Shown here: one piece after another, positions 22,960 through 33,737 of the stretch
How the letters are laid out: each line of letters begins with the position of its first letter
Numbering within the stretch: the first letter of the stretch is position 1
Assembly: GCA_032207245.1 (NCBI GenBank)
Contig: CM063500.1
Span: forward strand, 80,848,093-80,912,092
DNA length: 64,000 bases
DNA from: Pardosa pseudoannulata
Taxonomy: Eukaryota; Arthropoda; Arachnida; Araneae; Lycosidae
Direction of reading: 5' to 3'
The notes under the pieces: model-generated
What the model was told of the DNA's origin: nothing
The model's database searches: none
The model's input: the letters and a program-made list of their open reading frames with translations, nothing else
Translations under genes and position numbers: made by a program

Positions 22960-23210
22960 TAAAAGTTTCTATTCTTTTCTCCCGAAATTATTAAAATCTA
23001 ATCTAAAAAAAAAAATTTTTTTTTCTCATTTTTTATACCAAACATTAATGGAATTCTAGATAAATATGTTAAGGGAAATAGACTCTTTGAATATGACATA
23101 TTTTGTCGCAATGATATTTATTTCTGAAAAATTAAACTTTGATATACGTTTTATATGAAAATATATTTTTCGAATAACATGTTTATTTTACTGCAGTGAA
23201 ACCTGTGTTT

Positions 23211-23257
23211 TTTGCCATAGAGATTTATTTTTTTACAAAATAAATGTCTATGGCAAA
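23211..23257. repeat. Stem-loop in array unit 1 (21-bp arms)
   Basis: tttgccatagagatttatttt at 23211-23231 pairs with 23237-23257 with one mismatch around a 5-nt loop. Confidence 0.85.
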
Positions 23258-23772
23258 ATAAATTATTCTTTTTACACAAAATTATTAAAACCTTATCTAG
23301 AAAAATATTTTTTTCTCGTTTTTTAAACCAAACATTAATAGACATCTAGATAAATATCTTAAGGGAAATAGACTCTTTGAATATGACATATTTTGTCGCA
23401 AGGATAGTTAGTTCTGAAAAATTTAACTTAGATATACGTTTCATATCAAAATATATTTTTCGAATAACATGGTTATTTTACTGCAGTTAAACCTGTTTTT
23501 TTTACATAGACATTTATTTTCTGACAAAATAAATTATTCTTTTCTCACAAAATTATTAAACCCTTATCTAGAAAAAGCATTTTTTTTTCGTTTTTTAAAC
23601 CAAACATTAATGGACATCTAGATAAATATGTTAAGGGGAATAAAGGCTTTGAATATGCCATATTATGTAACAATGATATTTAGTTTTGAAAAATTGAACT
23701 TATATATACGTTTTATATGAAAGTAAATTTTTCGAATAACATGGTTATTTTACTGCAGTGAAACCTGTGTTT

Positions 23773-23819
23773 TTTGCCATAGAGATTTATTTTCTTACAA
23801 AATAAATGTATATGGCAAA
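23773..23819. repeat. Stem-loop in array unit 3 (21-bp arms)
   Basis: Arms 23773-23793 and 23799-23819 repeat the unit 1 hairpin with one or two mismatches and a 5-nt loop. Confidence 0.8.
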
Positions 23820-24100
23820 ATAAATTATTCTTTTCTCACAAAATTGTTAATTAATCGCAATGAAACCTTATCTAAAATTTTTTTTTCATTTTTTAAACCA
23901 AACATTAATGGACACCTACATAAATATGTTAAGGGGACTAGAATCCTTTGATTATGACATATTTTGTTGCAATGATATTTAGTTCTGAAAAATTGAACTT
24001 ATATAAATGTTTTATATCAAAATATATTTTTCGAATAACATAATCGTTTTACTGCAGTGAAACCTGTGTTTTTTGTCATTGACATTTAATTTAAACTTTT

Positions 24101-24509
24101 ATAAATAATATTTTTTAGTTTGACGATTTTTGTATGGAATTAGCAATTTTAAAATATTTCAGTTCCGTTACTTTTATTTATTCCTTAATAAAAACTTTGG
24201 AAATTCTCTATTAACATGTTTATTTTTAAAATGGGTACACTTTTGAAAATCGTAAAATATTTTCCCGTGTTAAAGAGGATTTAAATTCTAAAAAGGGGAA
24301 ACCAGTTGCTAAAACATAATATAATTATTGTGAATAGTTGAATTATTTAACGTAAATGAAAATAAATCCCCAGTTTTTCTTTTATATAAATTCAAATATG
24401 TAATTCTAATTGTAAAAATGATGAAATAGAAGTAATTGATTAGTATGTTGTGTGTTAGAAACATTTTTAAGAAATAATGTGACTCCAATTTTTCATGATT
24501 TTTTCATTT
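24101..24509. other. Very AT-rich stretch, nothing supported
   Basis: No feature beyond A/T-rich tracts. Confidence 0.5.
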
Positions 24510-24720
24510 ATTTTTTTATTTAATTTGGTTTAATAGTACAAATTCTTCTGGGGACACACAGAGCTAAACAAATTGTACAAATTTTAGCACATTATACAAA
24601 CAAAAAGTAAAAAATATTTGTAGGACAAATACAAGACATAAGTAAAATTTTTAAAAAAATATTATACAGAAATAAAAATATAACAAGAAATGTGTTTTAA
24701 AAACAATATAATAAAAATAA
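24510..24720 (-). mobile_element. LINE 3' UTR fragment, third copy
   Basis: On the minus strand it aligns with the 3' ends at 15895-16135 and 19060-19300: tgtttttaa..., attatttttactt..., a.aatgtgct.aaat, then a tail with tattaaaccaaattaaataaa. Only the UTR is readable; upstream sequence is too AT-rich to show ORF2. Confidence 0.6.
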
Positions 24721-25862
24721 GTAAATTGAAGATTGAAAATTTTGAACATTAAATAAATAATCATTTCAATTTTTAAAATATTTGAAATTTAGATTTTCAT
24801 GTAATAAAATTTATGCAATAATTTTTATGACTATATAAAATATTTTAATAGAAAATAGCATTATGATAATAAATGCAATACATTTAATTTATTCCGATCT
24901 TTTTATATTTACATATTTTACATTTTGTAAAGTAATTAAGACAAATAATCCTTTTACTTGTGGAATATATTTCCAGATTCAGATTTTGCTCATATTTTTG
25001 AAAAATAAAAAAATACCAAAAGTAAGTACAAGATGTTTTTCGAATATTTTTATTAACACGCATATTTTAAAAAATATTAAAAAATGAACAAATTGAAATT
25101 GAAATTTAAAATTAAATTAAATTAGTAACAAAAAATCGAAAAAGATTTGTAAAATTCAATAATTTAGTTTTATATCTATTAAAATTCTTTTTAATAAAAT
25201 TTTTAGAATACATTTTAGTTCATATTTTATACGTTATTTTATTATAAAAAACCATTAAATGTTATTTTAGAGTTGTCGCCGATTTTGTTAATGTACAATA
25301 TGCTAAGCATGATGTTTACATTTTGTCTTTATTGTATTAACTTTAAATTAAAGTATTTGAACAAAAAAAAGGTTTGAATTTTAAGATGTAAAATTTGAAA
25401 GATACACAGTTTGAGAACTGGGTTCTGAATTATAATAGTTATACTTTTTTAGTGAACTATTTATAAAATTAAAATGAAATAATTTGTACTTCTGTAAATT
25501 GAATAAAATTTAGATCAGTAATGTTTTGATTAACGATGAAATCTGGTGAAAAAAAATAATCTATGTTATTCTGGCAACTCTTTTAAGTGGTTAATTTCAA
25601 TAGAAGGAGGCTAAAACATTTTGGAGAAATCTTTTTATAGATCTACGTATTATGTTTTTCGTATTTGCAAAAAATTTTAATATATTTTTATATAACGATA
25701 TTTCTATTTTCTGAATAAAAAATGATTTTACATATTTTTAGTCTATAATCACTTAATAAAGTTCTTAGTAAAAGCTTCGCTGTAATTTTAAACATCACAT
25801 AAAATTTTATTAAAACTTTTGGGATTAGGTAGTTTAATTGAGATGTGTTACGAACTATTTTT
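24721..25862. other. Extremely AT-rich stretch, nothing supported
   Basis: Composition is dominated by A and T runs. Frames of 74-78 codons (24863 +, 25688-25924 -) are low-complexity chance frames. Confidence 0.5.
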
Positions 25863-26340
25863 TTGGCTTGACTAAAGAACTGGTTCCCTCCAACTTGGCT
25901 ATAATGGTTTAAGTATGTGGCCACCTAACATTTCTCCTGATCTCACCGTGTCCAAACAATCTCAATATATATTATAATTTATATGATATTTGCATCCAGC
26001 TCTCCTTGTTTAACTCTTTTCTTTTCTTAATGCTCAATGCTTAAAAATTAGATATAACAAACCGTTAATGGTTCACTATGGTTGATTTTTAACAATTTGG
26101 AAGCTGTTGCATTTGTAAATTGTTTAAGGGATTAATTGGCCCATAAATATAAATGTCCGGTTTTCCGAGTCGTTTTCTTTAAGTGTAAATAATTATATTA
26201 CGATGGTGGAATGTCCATTAATTAAAGTCGCCAAAAAGCAAGAAATACAATGTTTGGAAGGATTGCCTTTTATGTTAGTAAATATCGCCAATATTTTCAC
26301 TAACTTTGCCAAGGGGAACCCAATTCTTAAGTAATTTTTT
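25863..26340 (+). repeat. Unclassified ~470-bp interspersed repeat, copy 3
   Basis: A full-length looking copy that begins ggcttgactaaagaac...ccaacttggc and passes through cctaacatttctcctgatc, ccagctctccttgtttaac, gatataacaaaccgttaat, tgcatttgtaaattgttta, ataaatataaatgtc, aaagtcgccaaaaagcaag and tttgccaaggggaacccaa. It is followed 240 bp later by copy 4 in the same direction. Confidence 0.85.
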
Positions 26341-26577
26341 ATATAACCGTAAGTTCTGTGATTTTTGATACGAAATAGTGTGATTTCTAAATAATTTTAT
26401 ATGGAGGTAATTAATACACAATTACACAATACAAAATTAATACACAATATGGTAAGTATGTATTGTACACCCTTTTGACCCTTTTTCCAAAATTGGCGCC
26501 TTTTTTTTGACTTTATGAGACTTTTGTATTCTTTTCGCTAAGGTTTAATTTGGTGTAATTCTTTTCTTCTGTTTTTG

Positions 26578-27035
26578 TCGGCTTGATTAAAGAACAGGGT
26601 AACGTTCAACTCGGCGATAATATTTAAGTGTGGCCGCCTAACATTTCTCTTGATCTCGCCGTGTCCAAAGAATCTGCATTCATATTATAATTTATAGATT
26701 TCATTCAGCTCACCTTGTTTAACATTTTCTTACATATTCAAAGCGCGCAATGCTTAAAATAATTAGATATAACAAACCATTAATATTCACTATGGTTGAT
26801 TTTTAATAATTGGAACTGTGACATTTGTAAATTGTTTAGGGATTAATTCCCTATAAATATAATGTACGGTTTCCAAGTCGTTTTCTTTAATTAAAGTAAG
26901 ATATATTACGTTACTGTGCATTCATTAAAGTCGATAAAAAAGAAATACAATGTTTGGAAGGATTGCCTTTATGTTTTAGTAAACATTGAATAATTTCAGC
27001 AAATTTGCCAAAATATTCTTAAGTAGTACCGTTTT
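26578..27035 (+). repeat. Unclassified ~470-bp interspersed repeat, copy 4
   Basis: Same landmark order as copy 3 with many single-base deletions (for example ataaatataatgtac, aaagtcgataaaaaag). It begins cggcttgattaaagaac and ends near tttgccaaaatattcttaag. Its closeness to copy 3 suggests a local duplication. Weak traces of the family (cctgatctccccgtgt at 27427, aagtcgccaag near 27610) suggest a fifth, badly decayed copy at 27425-27640. Confidence 0.85.
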
Positions 27036-27723
27036 TGTCATAATGACAAATACAAGATTTTCTGAAAGTTATTATTTTTCCATCAATAAAAATCATCCTG
27101 ATACTGAAGAATAGAATACTAATATAGTCAAGATCAATTAGATATTTTATCAACGTCTAGATCACTAGATGAACTAGATTCAGAGACTAGATTTCTTAAG
27201 GAGTTGAACCAACGCTTTCCCTCCGAACCTATTAAATGAAGATAATCTTATCTCAATATTTAAAGTTTTAGTATTTCGAAATTTGAGATTTTCAATGTTG
27301 TAAAGTTTTGATTTCGAATTTATTTTCTGTAGTCGCCATCTATGAATGAAAATCGACGTTTGTAATCAGAAAATAGCAGTTAGGTGATAATATAATACTA
27401 AGCTTAACAGCTTCAGATATTTATTCCTGATCTCCCCGTGTATATATTTACGGTATTTTGGCGACCATTTTGTTATGTATTAAGCACATATAATCCTTTT
27501 TACTTCAGGAAAATGAAATATATTGCCCCCAGTGATTGCAGGTTTTACAGAATATTGAAAAGTCTGAATCTTGTATTCTATCATTTTATTTGGATGTCCA
27601 CGCCAATAAAAGTCGCCAAGAGTCTACGGGGTTTCCAGATCTGATTGAACGGCAATAATGATGCTTTCTAACAATAGAACCAACAATGCGCCAAACGTTA
27701 AAATCATTGTAGTGACGTCAGTA
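27036..27723. other. Gene-free stretch with weak repeat traces
   Basis: Apart from the possible decayed fifth copy of the interspersed repeat (27425-27640) and a gtagtcgccatct motif at 27330 that recurs at 27933, nothing is supported. Confidence 0.45.
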
Positions 27724-27950
27724 TTCTAAAGATTTCGTCATTTAAAAATTTCTTTTCATCGGAGTAGGTCGGTTTCTGTACTGCAAGGAATATAATTTGT
27801 GGATCTGCCAGTAATTGCGTAAGCGGTTTATCAGATTAATATCTATGTTATTTATTTAAACTATATACTAAATTTATGAGCTCTGGAATTAAGTTTTTTT
27901 TAAATATATTTAGTGGTTTAGTAAGATCTTCCTGTAGCCGCCATCTTGGA
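27724..27950. repeat. Diverged direct repeat, left copy (partner 28024-28200)
   Basis: Starts ttctaaagatttc..catttaaaaa.tt.ttttcatc and ends ttcctgtagccgccatcttgg. The same order recurs 300 bp downstream. The inner spacing differs (254 bp at the right end) owing to deletions. Confidence 0.75.
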
Positions 27951-28023
27951 TCGAAATATATGTAATAAAGGAAAAGAAAATCATTGAAATAAACATCATT
28001 TGGCTGGTTCATAAAAATTAGTT

Positions 28024-28200
28024 TTCTAAAGATTTCAACATTTAAAAAATTGTTTTCATCAGTATCTTTAAGAAAATAGTGGATTAGTAATTGCATAAAG
28101 TGTAAAGAAATTTCTTATATTTATTTAAGTTTCTAAATTGACGGAATATTTTTTTTTTAAAGAATATTGTGTTATACGATTCTTCCTGTAGCCGTCATGG
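28024..28200. repeat. Diverged direct repeat, right copy (partner 27724-27950)
   Basis: Carries ttctaaagatttcaacattt at the start and ttcctgtagccgtcatggg at the end, with shared agtaattgc.taa in the middle. Confidence 0.75.
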
Positions 28201-29312
28201 GAAATTTTATAAAGAAAAGTCTTTATACACATTTTATAAAAATTAGATTATTTGAATTTGAAATATAATACAGGATTTATTTTTTTTAATAACAGGTTTT
28301 TGATCAAAAAGTCGAACATAAACTATTACAATGTAAATTTAGATTAAAACTTATAAATAAAAGTTTATGGTATTTTCAATTAAGAGCTTTGATAAAAATA
28401 TGATATTTTTAAAATTCAATAATCAATTTTTTTAAAATAATCCTAAAAGTAAATATTTGCATATCAATATAATAAGTATAATTTTAACATAACAGTTATA
28501 TTTTTTAAAAAAAATCGTTGTATCAAGTTAGAAAATAAATCAAAGATTTTACATTTTAAATTTATCTTTATTGTAAATTATATAAAGTATTTTGTCTATG
28601 ATAATAATATTCTGACAGTAAATATTTCTAGCCGAATCATGTAAAACATGATATTTTAAGTCTGCATAGCCACACGGCTGTGATGATACTTACACACTGA
28701 TTTAACAGAAATAATTCTAGCAATTTAAAATATGGTTTATTTCTCGTGATAATATATAAATCAATAAAATAAATATGAAATATGTATGTTGGTATTTTAA
28801 AATGTCTATGGTTAAATAGAATAAGTAACAGAAAGAAAACGTGATAAATATGAGAATAACGTTACAAAAATAAAAGTTGAAAATAAATAAACGCAATTTA
28901 ATTACTCGAAAGTTGAAAAAAGTGAACATTACTGAAATACAAGAAAATTTCTTTTAAAACTGTTAATAAATCAAGCATAAGTATTTGCGTACACGAAGCT
29001 GTAACGGGTGATAGATTAATAATATAGAAAGAAAAATAATAACTTCAAAGAAATTTTGTTCAACAAAAGATTATATATGTAAAAAAAGTTATTAAAATTA
29101 ATACAAATAAATAAGTATATTTATTGCTAAATGCAAGCAGTCTATTATTTTCAAATGAAAAAAGGGATTGTGTTTGATTTTTACAAAAATTTCATGCTTT
29201 ATGAATACATATTGCATTGAAATAAAAAGGCAAAAAAAAATTATATTTCTATAAAACCGATAATATACAATAATCATTTAAAGCAGGTTTGGAATAACGA
29301 TACGATATTTGT
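28201..29312. other. AT-rich approach to the satellite array, no gene
   Basis: No repeat, RNA or gene recognised. Chance frames only (70 codons on - at 28717-28929, rich in F, I, L and Y). Confidence 0.5.
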
Positions 29313-29327
29313 CATATATATAATATA

Positions 29328-29399
<72 letters not shown>

Positions 29400-29432
29400 T
29401 AATTTTATAATATATATATATATATATATATG
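29313..29432. repeat. Compound AT microsatellite at the edge of the satellite
   Basis: Interrupted runs of (AT)n with a few aa or tt breaks. It directly borders the first, decayed satellite monomer. Confidence 0.95.
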
Positions 29433-31400
29433 TTTATTTTTTTCTATTTATTTTAAATATATTATTATATTATATACTATTTTATATGTATATCATAAGT
29501 ATCCGTAAAGGGTGCGGATGCTGGGATGCCCGCGGAGAAGTCTGAATTTCGAATGGACAAGATAGATGTCATATATCTTATGTTTATTTTCTTTAGTATT
29601 TTGTTAAATTTGTTCCATTTTTATAACTATTTTTATTTGTCATTCAGATAACTATAGTATCCGTTGAAGGGTGTGAATGCTGGGATGCCCGCGGAGAAGT
29701 CTGAATTGTAATTGGAGAAGGTATTTGTCATTTCTCTTATGTTTATTTTCTTTAGTATTTTTGTTAAATTTGTTCCATTTTTATAACTATTTTTATTTGT
29801 CATTCAGATAACTATAGTATCCGTTGAAGGGTGTGAATGCTGGGATGCCCGCGGAGAAGTCTGAATTGTAATTGGAGAAGGTATTTGTCATTTCTCTTAT
29901 GTTTATTTTCTTTAGTATTTTTGTTAAATTTGTTCCATTTTTATAACTATTTTTATTTGTCATTCAGATAACTATAGTATCCGTTGAAGGGTGTGAGTGC
30001 TGGGATGCCCGCGGAGAAGTCTGAATTGTAATTGGAGAAGGTATTTGTCATTTCTCTTATGTTTATTTTCTTTAGTATTTTTGTTAAATTTGTTCCATTT
30101 TTATAACTATTTTTATTTGTCATTCAGATAACTATAGTATCCGTTGAAGGGTGTGAGTGCTGGGATGCCCGCGGAGAAGTCTGAATTGTAATTGGAGAAG
30201 GTATTTGTCATTTCTCTTATGTTTATTTTCTTTAGTATTTTGTTAAAGTTTGTTCCATTTTTATAACTATTTTTATTTGTCATTCAGATAACTATAGTAT
30301 CCGTTGAAGGGTGTGAGTGCTGGGATGCCCGCGGAGAAGTCTGAATTGTAATTGGAGAAGGTATTTGTCATTTCTCTTATGTTTATTTTCTTTAGTATTT
30401 TGTTAAAATTTGTTCCATTTTTATAACTATTTTTATTTGTCATTCAGATAACTATAGTATCCGTTGAAGGGTGTGAGTGCTGGGATGCCCGCGGAGAAGT
30501 CTGAATTGTAATTGGAGAAGGTATTTGTCATTTCTCTTATGTTTATTTTCTTTAGTATTTTGTTAAATTTGTTCCATTTTTATAACTATTTTTATTTGTC
30601 ATTCAGATAACTATAGTATCCGTTGAAGGGTGTGAGTGCTGGGATGCCCGCGGAGAAGTCTGAATTGTAATTGGAGAAGGTATTTGTCATTTCTCTTATG
30701 TTTATTTTCTTTAGTATTTTTGTTAAATTTGTTCCATTTTTATAACTATTTTTATTTGTCATTCAGATAACTATAGTATCCGTTGAAGGGTGTGAGTGCT
30801 GGGATGCCCGCGGAGAAGTCTGAATTGTAATTGGAGAAGGTATTTGTCATTTCTCTTATGTTTATTTTCTTTAGTATTTTGTTAAATTTGTTCCATTTTT
30901 ATAACTATTTTTATTTGTCATTCAGATAACTATAGTATCCGTTGAAGGGTGTGAGTGCTGGGATGCCCGCGGAGAAGTCTGAATTGTAATTGGAGAAGGT
31001 ATTTGTCATTTCTCTTATGTTTATTTTCTTTAGTATTTTGTTAAATTTGTTCCATTTTTATAACTATTTTTATTTGTCATTCAGATAACTATAGTATCCG
31101 TTGAAGGGTGTGAGTGCTGGGATGCCCGCGGAGAAGTCTGAATTGTAATTGGAGAAGGTATTTGTCATTTCTCTTATGTTTATTTTCTTTAGTATTTTGT
31201 TAAATTTGTTCCATTTTTATAACTATTTTTATTTGTCATTCAGATAACTATAGTATCCGTTGAAGGGTGTGAATGCTGGGATGCCCGCGGAGAAGTCTGA
31301 ATTGTAATTGGAGAAGGTATTTGTCATTTCTCTTATGTTTATTTTCTTTAGTATTTTGTTAAATTTGTTCCATTTTTATAACTATTTTTATTTGTCATTC

Positions 31401-33160
31401 AGATAACTATAGTATCCGTTGAAGGGTGTGAGTGCTGGGATGCCCGCGGAGAAGTCTGAATTGTAATTGGAGAAGGTATTTGTCATTTCTCTTATGTTTA
31501 TTTTCTTTAGTATTTTTGTTAAATTTGTTCCATTTTTATAACTATTTTTATTTGTCATTCAGATAACTATAGTATCCGTTGAAGGGTGTGAGTGCTGGGA
31601 TGCCCGCGGAGAAGTCTGAATTGTAATTGGAGAAGGTATTTGTCATTTCTCTTATGTTTATTTTCTTTAGTATTTTTGTTAAATTTGTTCCATTTTTATA
31701 ACTATTTTTATTTGTCATTCAGATAACTATAGTATCCGTTGAAGGGTGTGAGTGCTGGGATGCCCGCGGAGAAGTCTGAATTGTAATTGGAGAAGGTATT
31801 TGTCATTTCTCTTATGTTTATTTTCTTTAGTATTTTTGTTAAATTTGTTCCATTTTTATAACTATTTTTATTTGTCATTCAGATAACTATAGTATCCGTT
31901 GAAGGGTGTGAGTGCTGGGATGCCCGCGGAGAAGTCTGAATTGTAATTGGAGAAGGTATTTGTCATTTCTCTTATGTTTATTTTCTTTAGTATTTTTGTT
32001 AAATTTGTTCCATTTTTATAACTATTTTTATTTGTCATTCAGATAACTATAGTATCCGTTGAAGGGTGTGAGTGCTGGGATGCCCGCGGAGAAGTCTGAA
32101 TTGTAATTGGAGAAGGTATTTGTCATTTCTCTTATGTTTATTTTCTTTAGTATTTTTGTTAAATTTGTTCCATTTTTATAACTATTTTTATTTGTCATTC
32201 AGATAACTATAGTATCCGTTGAAGGGTGTGAGTGCTGGGATGCCCGCGGAGAAGTCTGAATTGTAATTGGAGAAGGTATTTGTCATTTCTCTTATGTTTA
32301 TTTTCTTTAGTATTTTTGTTAAATTTGTTCCATTTTTATAACTATTTTTATTTGTCATTCAGATAACTATAGTATCCGTTGAAGGGTGTGAGTGCTGGGA
32401 TGCCCGCGGAGAAGTCTGAATTGTAATTGGAGAAGGTATTTGTCATTTCTCTTATGTTTATTTTCTTTAGTATTTTTGTTAAATTTGTTCCATTTTTATA
32501 ACTATTTTTATTTGTCATTCAGATAACTATAGTATCCGTTGAAGGGTGTGAGTGCTGGGATGCCCGCGGAGAAGTCTGAATTGTAATTGGAGAAGGTATT
32601 TGTCATTTCTCTTATGTTTATTTTCTTTAGTATTTTTGTTAAATTTGTTCCATTTTTATAACTATTTTTATTTGTCATTCAGATAACTATAGTATCCGTT
32701 GAAGGGTGTGAGTGCTGGGATGCCCGCGGAGAAGTCTGAATTGTAATTGGAGAAGGTATTTGTCATTTCTCTTATGTTTATTTTCTTTAGTATTTTTGTT
32801 AAATTTGTTCCATTTTTATAACTATTTTTATTTGTCATTCAGATAACTATAGTATCCGTTGAAGGGTGTGAGTGCTGGGATGCCCGCGGAGAAGTCTGAA
32901 TTGTAATTGGAGAAGGTATTTGTCATTTCTCTTATGTTTATTTTCTTTAGTATTTTTGTTAAATTTGTTCCATTTTTATAACTATTTTTATTTGTCATTC
33001 AGATAACTATAGTATCCGTTGAAGGGTGTGAGTGCTGGGATGCCCGCGGAGAAGTCTGAATTGTAATTGGAGAAGGTATTTGTCATTTCTCTTATGTTTA
33101 TTTTCTTTAGTATTTTTGTTAAATTTGTTCCATTTTTATAACTATTTTTATTTGTCATTC
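31401..33160 (+). repeat. Homogenised satellite block: eleven identical 160-bp units
   Basis: agataactat recurs at exact 160-bp steps from 31401 to 33161 and the units between look identical by eye. All carry the five-T variant. This points to very recent amplification of one monomer type, or to assembly expansion of a single sequence. Confidence 0.9.
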
Positions 33161-33404
33161 AGATAACTATAGTATCCGTTGAAGGGTGTGAGTGCTGGGA
33201 TGCCCGCGGAGAAGTCTGAATTGTAATTGGAGAAGGTATTTGTCATTTCTCTTATGTTTATTTTCTTTAGTATTTTGTTAAATTTGTTCCATTTTTATAA
33301 CTATTTTTATTTGTCATTCAGATAACTATAGTATCCGTTGAAGGGTGTGAGTGCTGGATGCCCGCGGAGAAGTCTGAATTGTAATTGGAGAAGGTATTTG
33401 TCAT

Positions 33405-33545
33405 TTCTCTTATGTTTATATTCTTTAGTATTTTAGTTAAATTTCTTCCATTTTTATAACTATTTTTATTTTTCATTTAGAGAAGTATCCGTTGAAGGGT
33501 GTGAATGCTGGGATGCCCGCGGAGAAGACTGAATTGTAATTGGAG
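33405..33545 (+). repeat. Variant satellite segment, identical to 45700-45840
   Basis: Carries a linked set of rare changes: tttatattcttt, attttagttaaatttcttcc, tttttcatttagagaagtatcc (loss of the ataactata word), gaatgctgg and gaagactgaa. The same set recurs at about 45700-45840. Confidence 0.9.
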
Positions 33546-33637
33546 AAGGTATTTGTCATTTCTCTTATGTTTATTTTCTTTAGTATTTTTTTTAAATTTG
33601 TTCCATTTTAATAACTTCTTTATTTGTCATTCAGATA

Positions 33638-33737
33638 NNNNNNNNNNNNNNNNNNNNNNNNNNNNNNNNNNNNNNNNNNNNNNNNNNNNNNNNNNNNNNN
33701 NNNNNNNNNNNNNNNNNNNNNNNNNNNNNNNNNNNNN
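33638..33737. other. Assembly gap of exactly 100 N
   Basis: Satellite sequence flanks both sides in the same orientation. A 100-N run is the usual placeholder for a gap of unknown size, so array length and copy number are uncertain here. Confidence 0.97.

Larger units (their letters stand above)
22960..24100. repeat. Tandem array of four ~270-300-bp units with internal hairpins
   Basis: The landmark ccaaacattaat.g occurs at 23038, 23328, 23600 and 23898, spacings 290, 272 and 298. Each unit runs through a t.tagataaatatgttaagg block, gactctttgaatatgacata, ttttgtcgcaatgatatttag, aaatatatttttcgaataaca and tactgcagtgaaacctgtg. In units 1 and 3 this is followed by a 21-bp stem-loop; units 2 and 4 have lost one arm. 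The cagtgaaacctgtg word with adjacent fold-back resembles the ends of some mariner/pogo-type MITEs, so this may be a tandemly amplified MITE, but no target duplication is visible. Confidence 0.85.
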
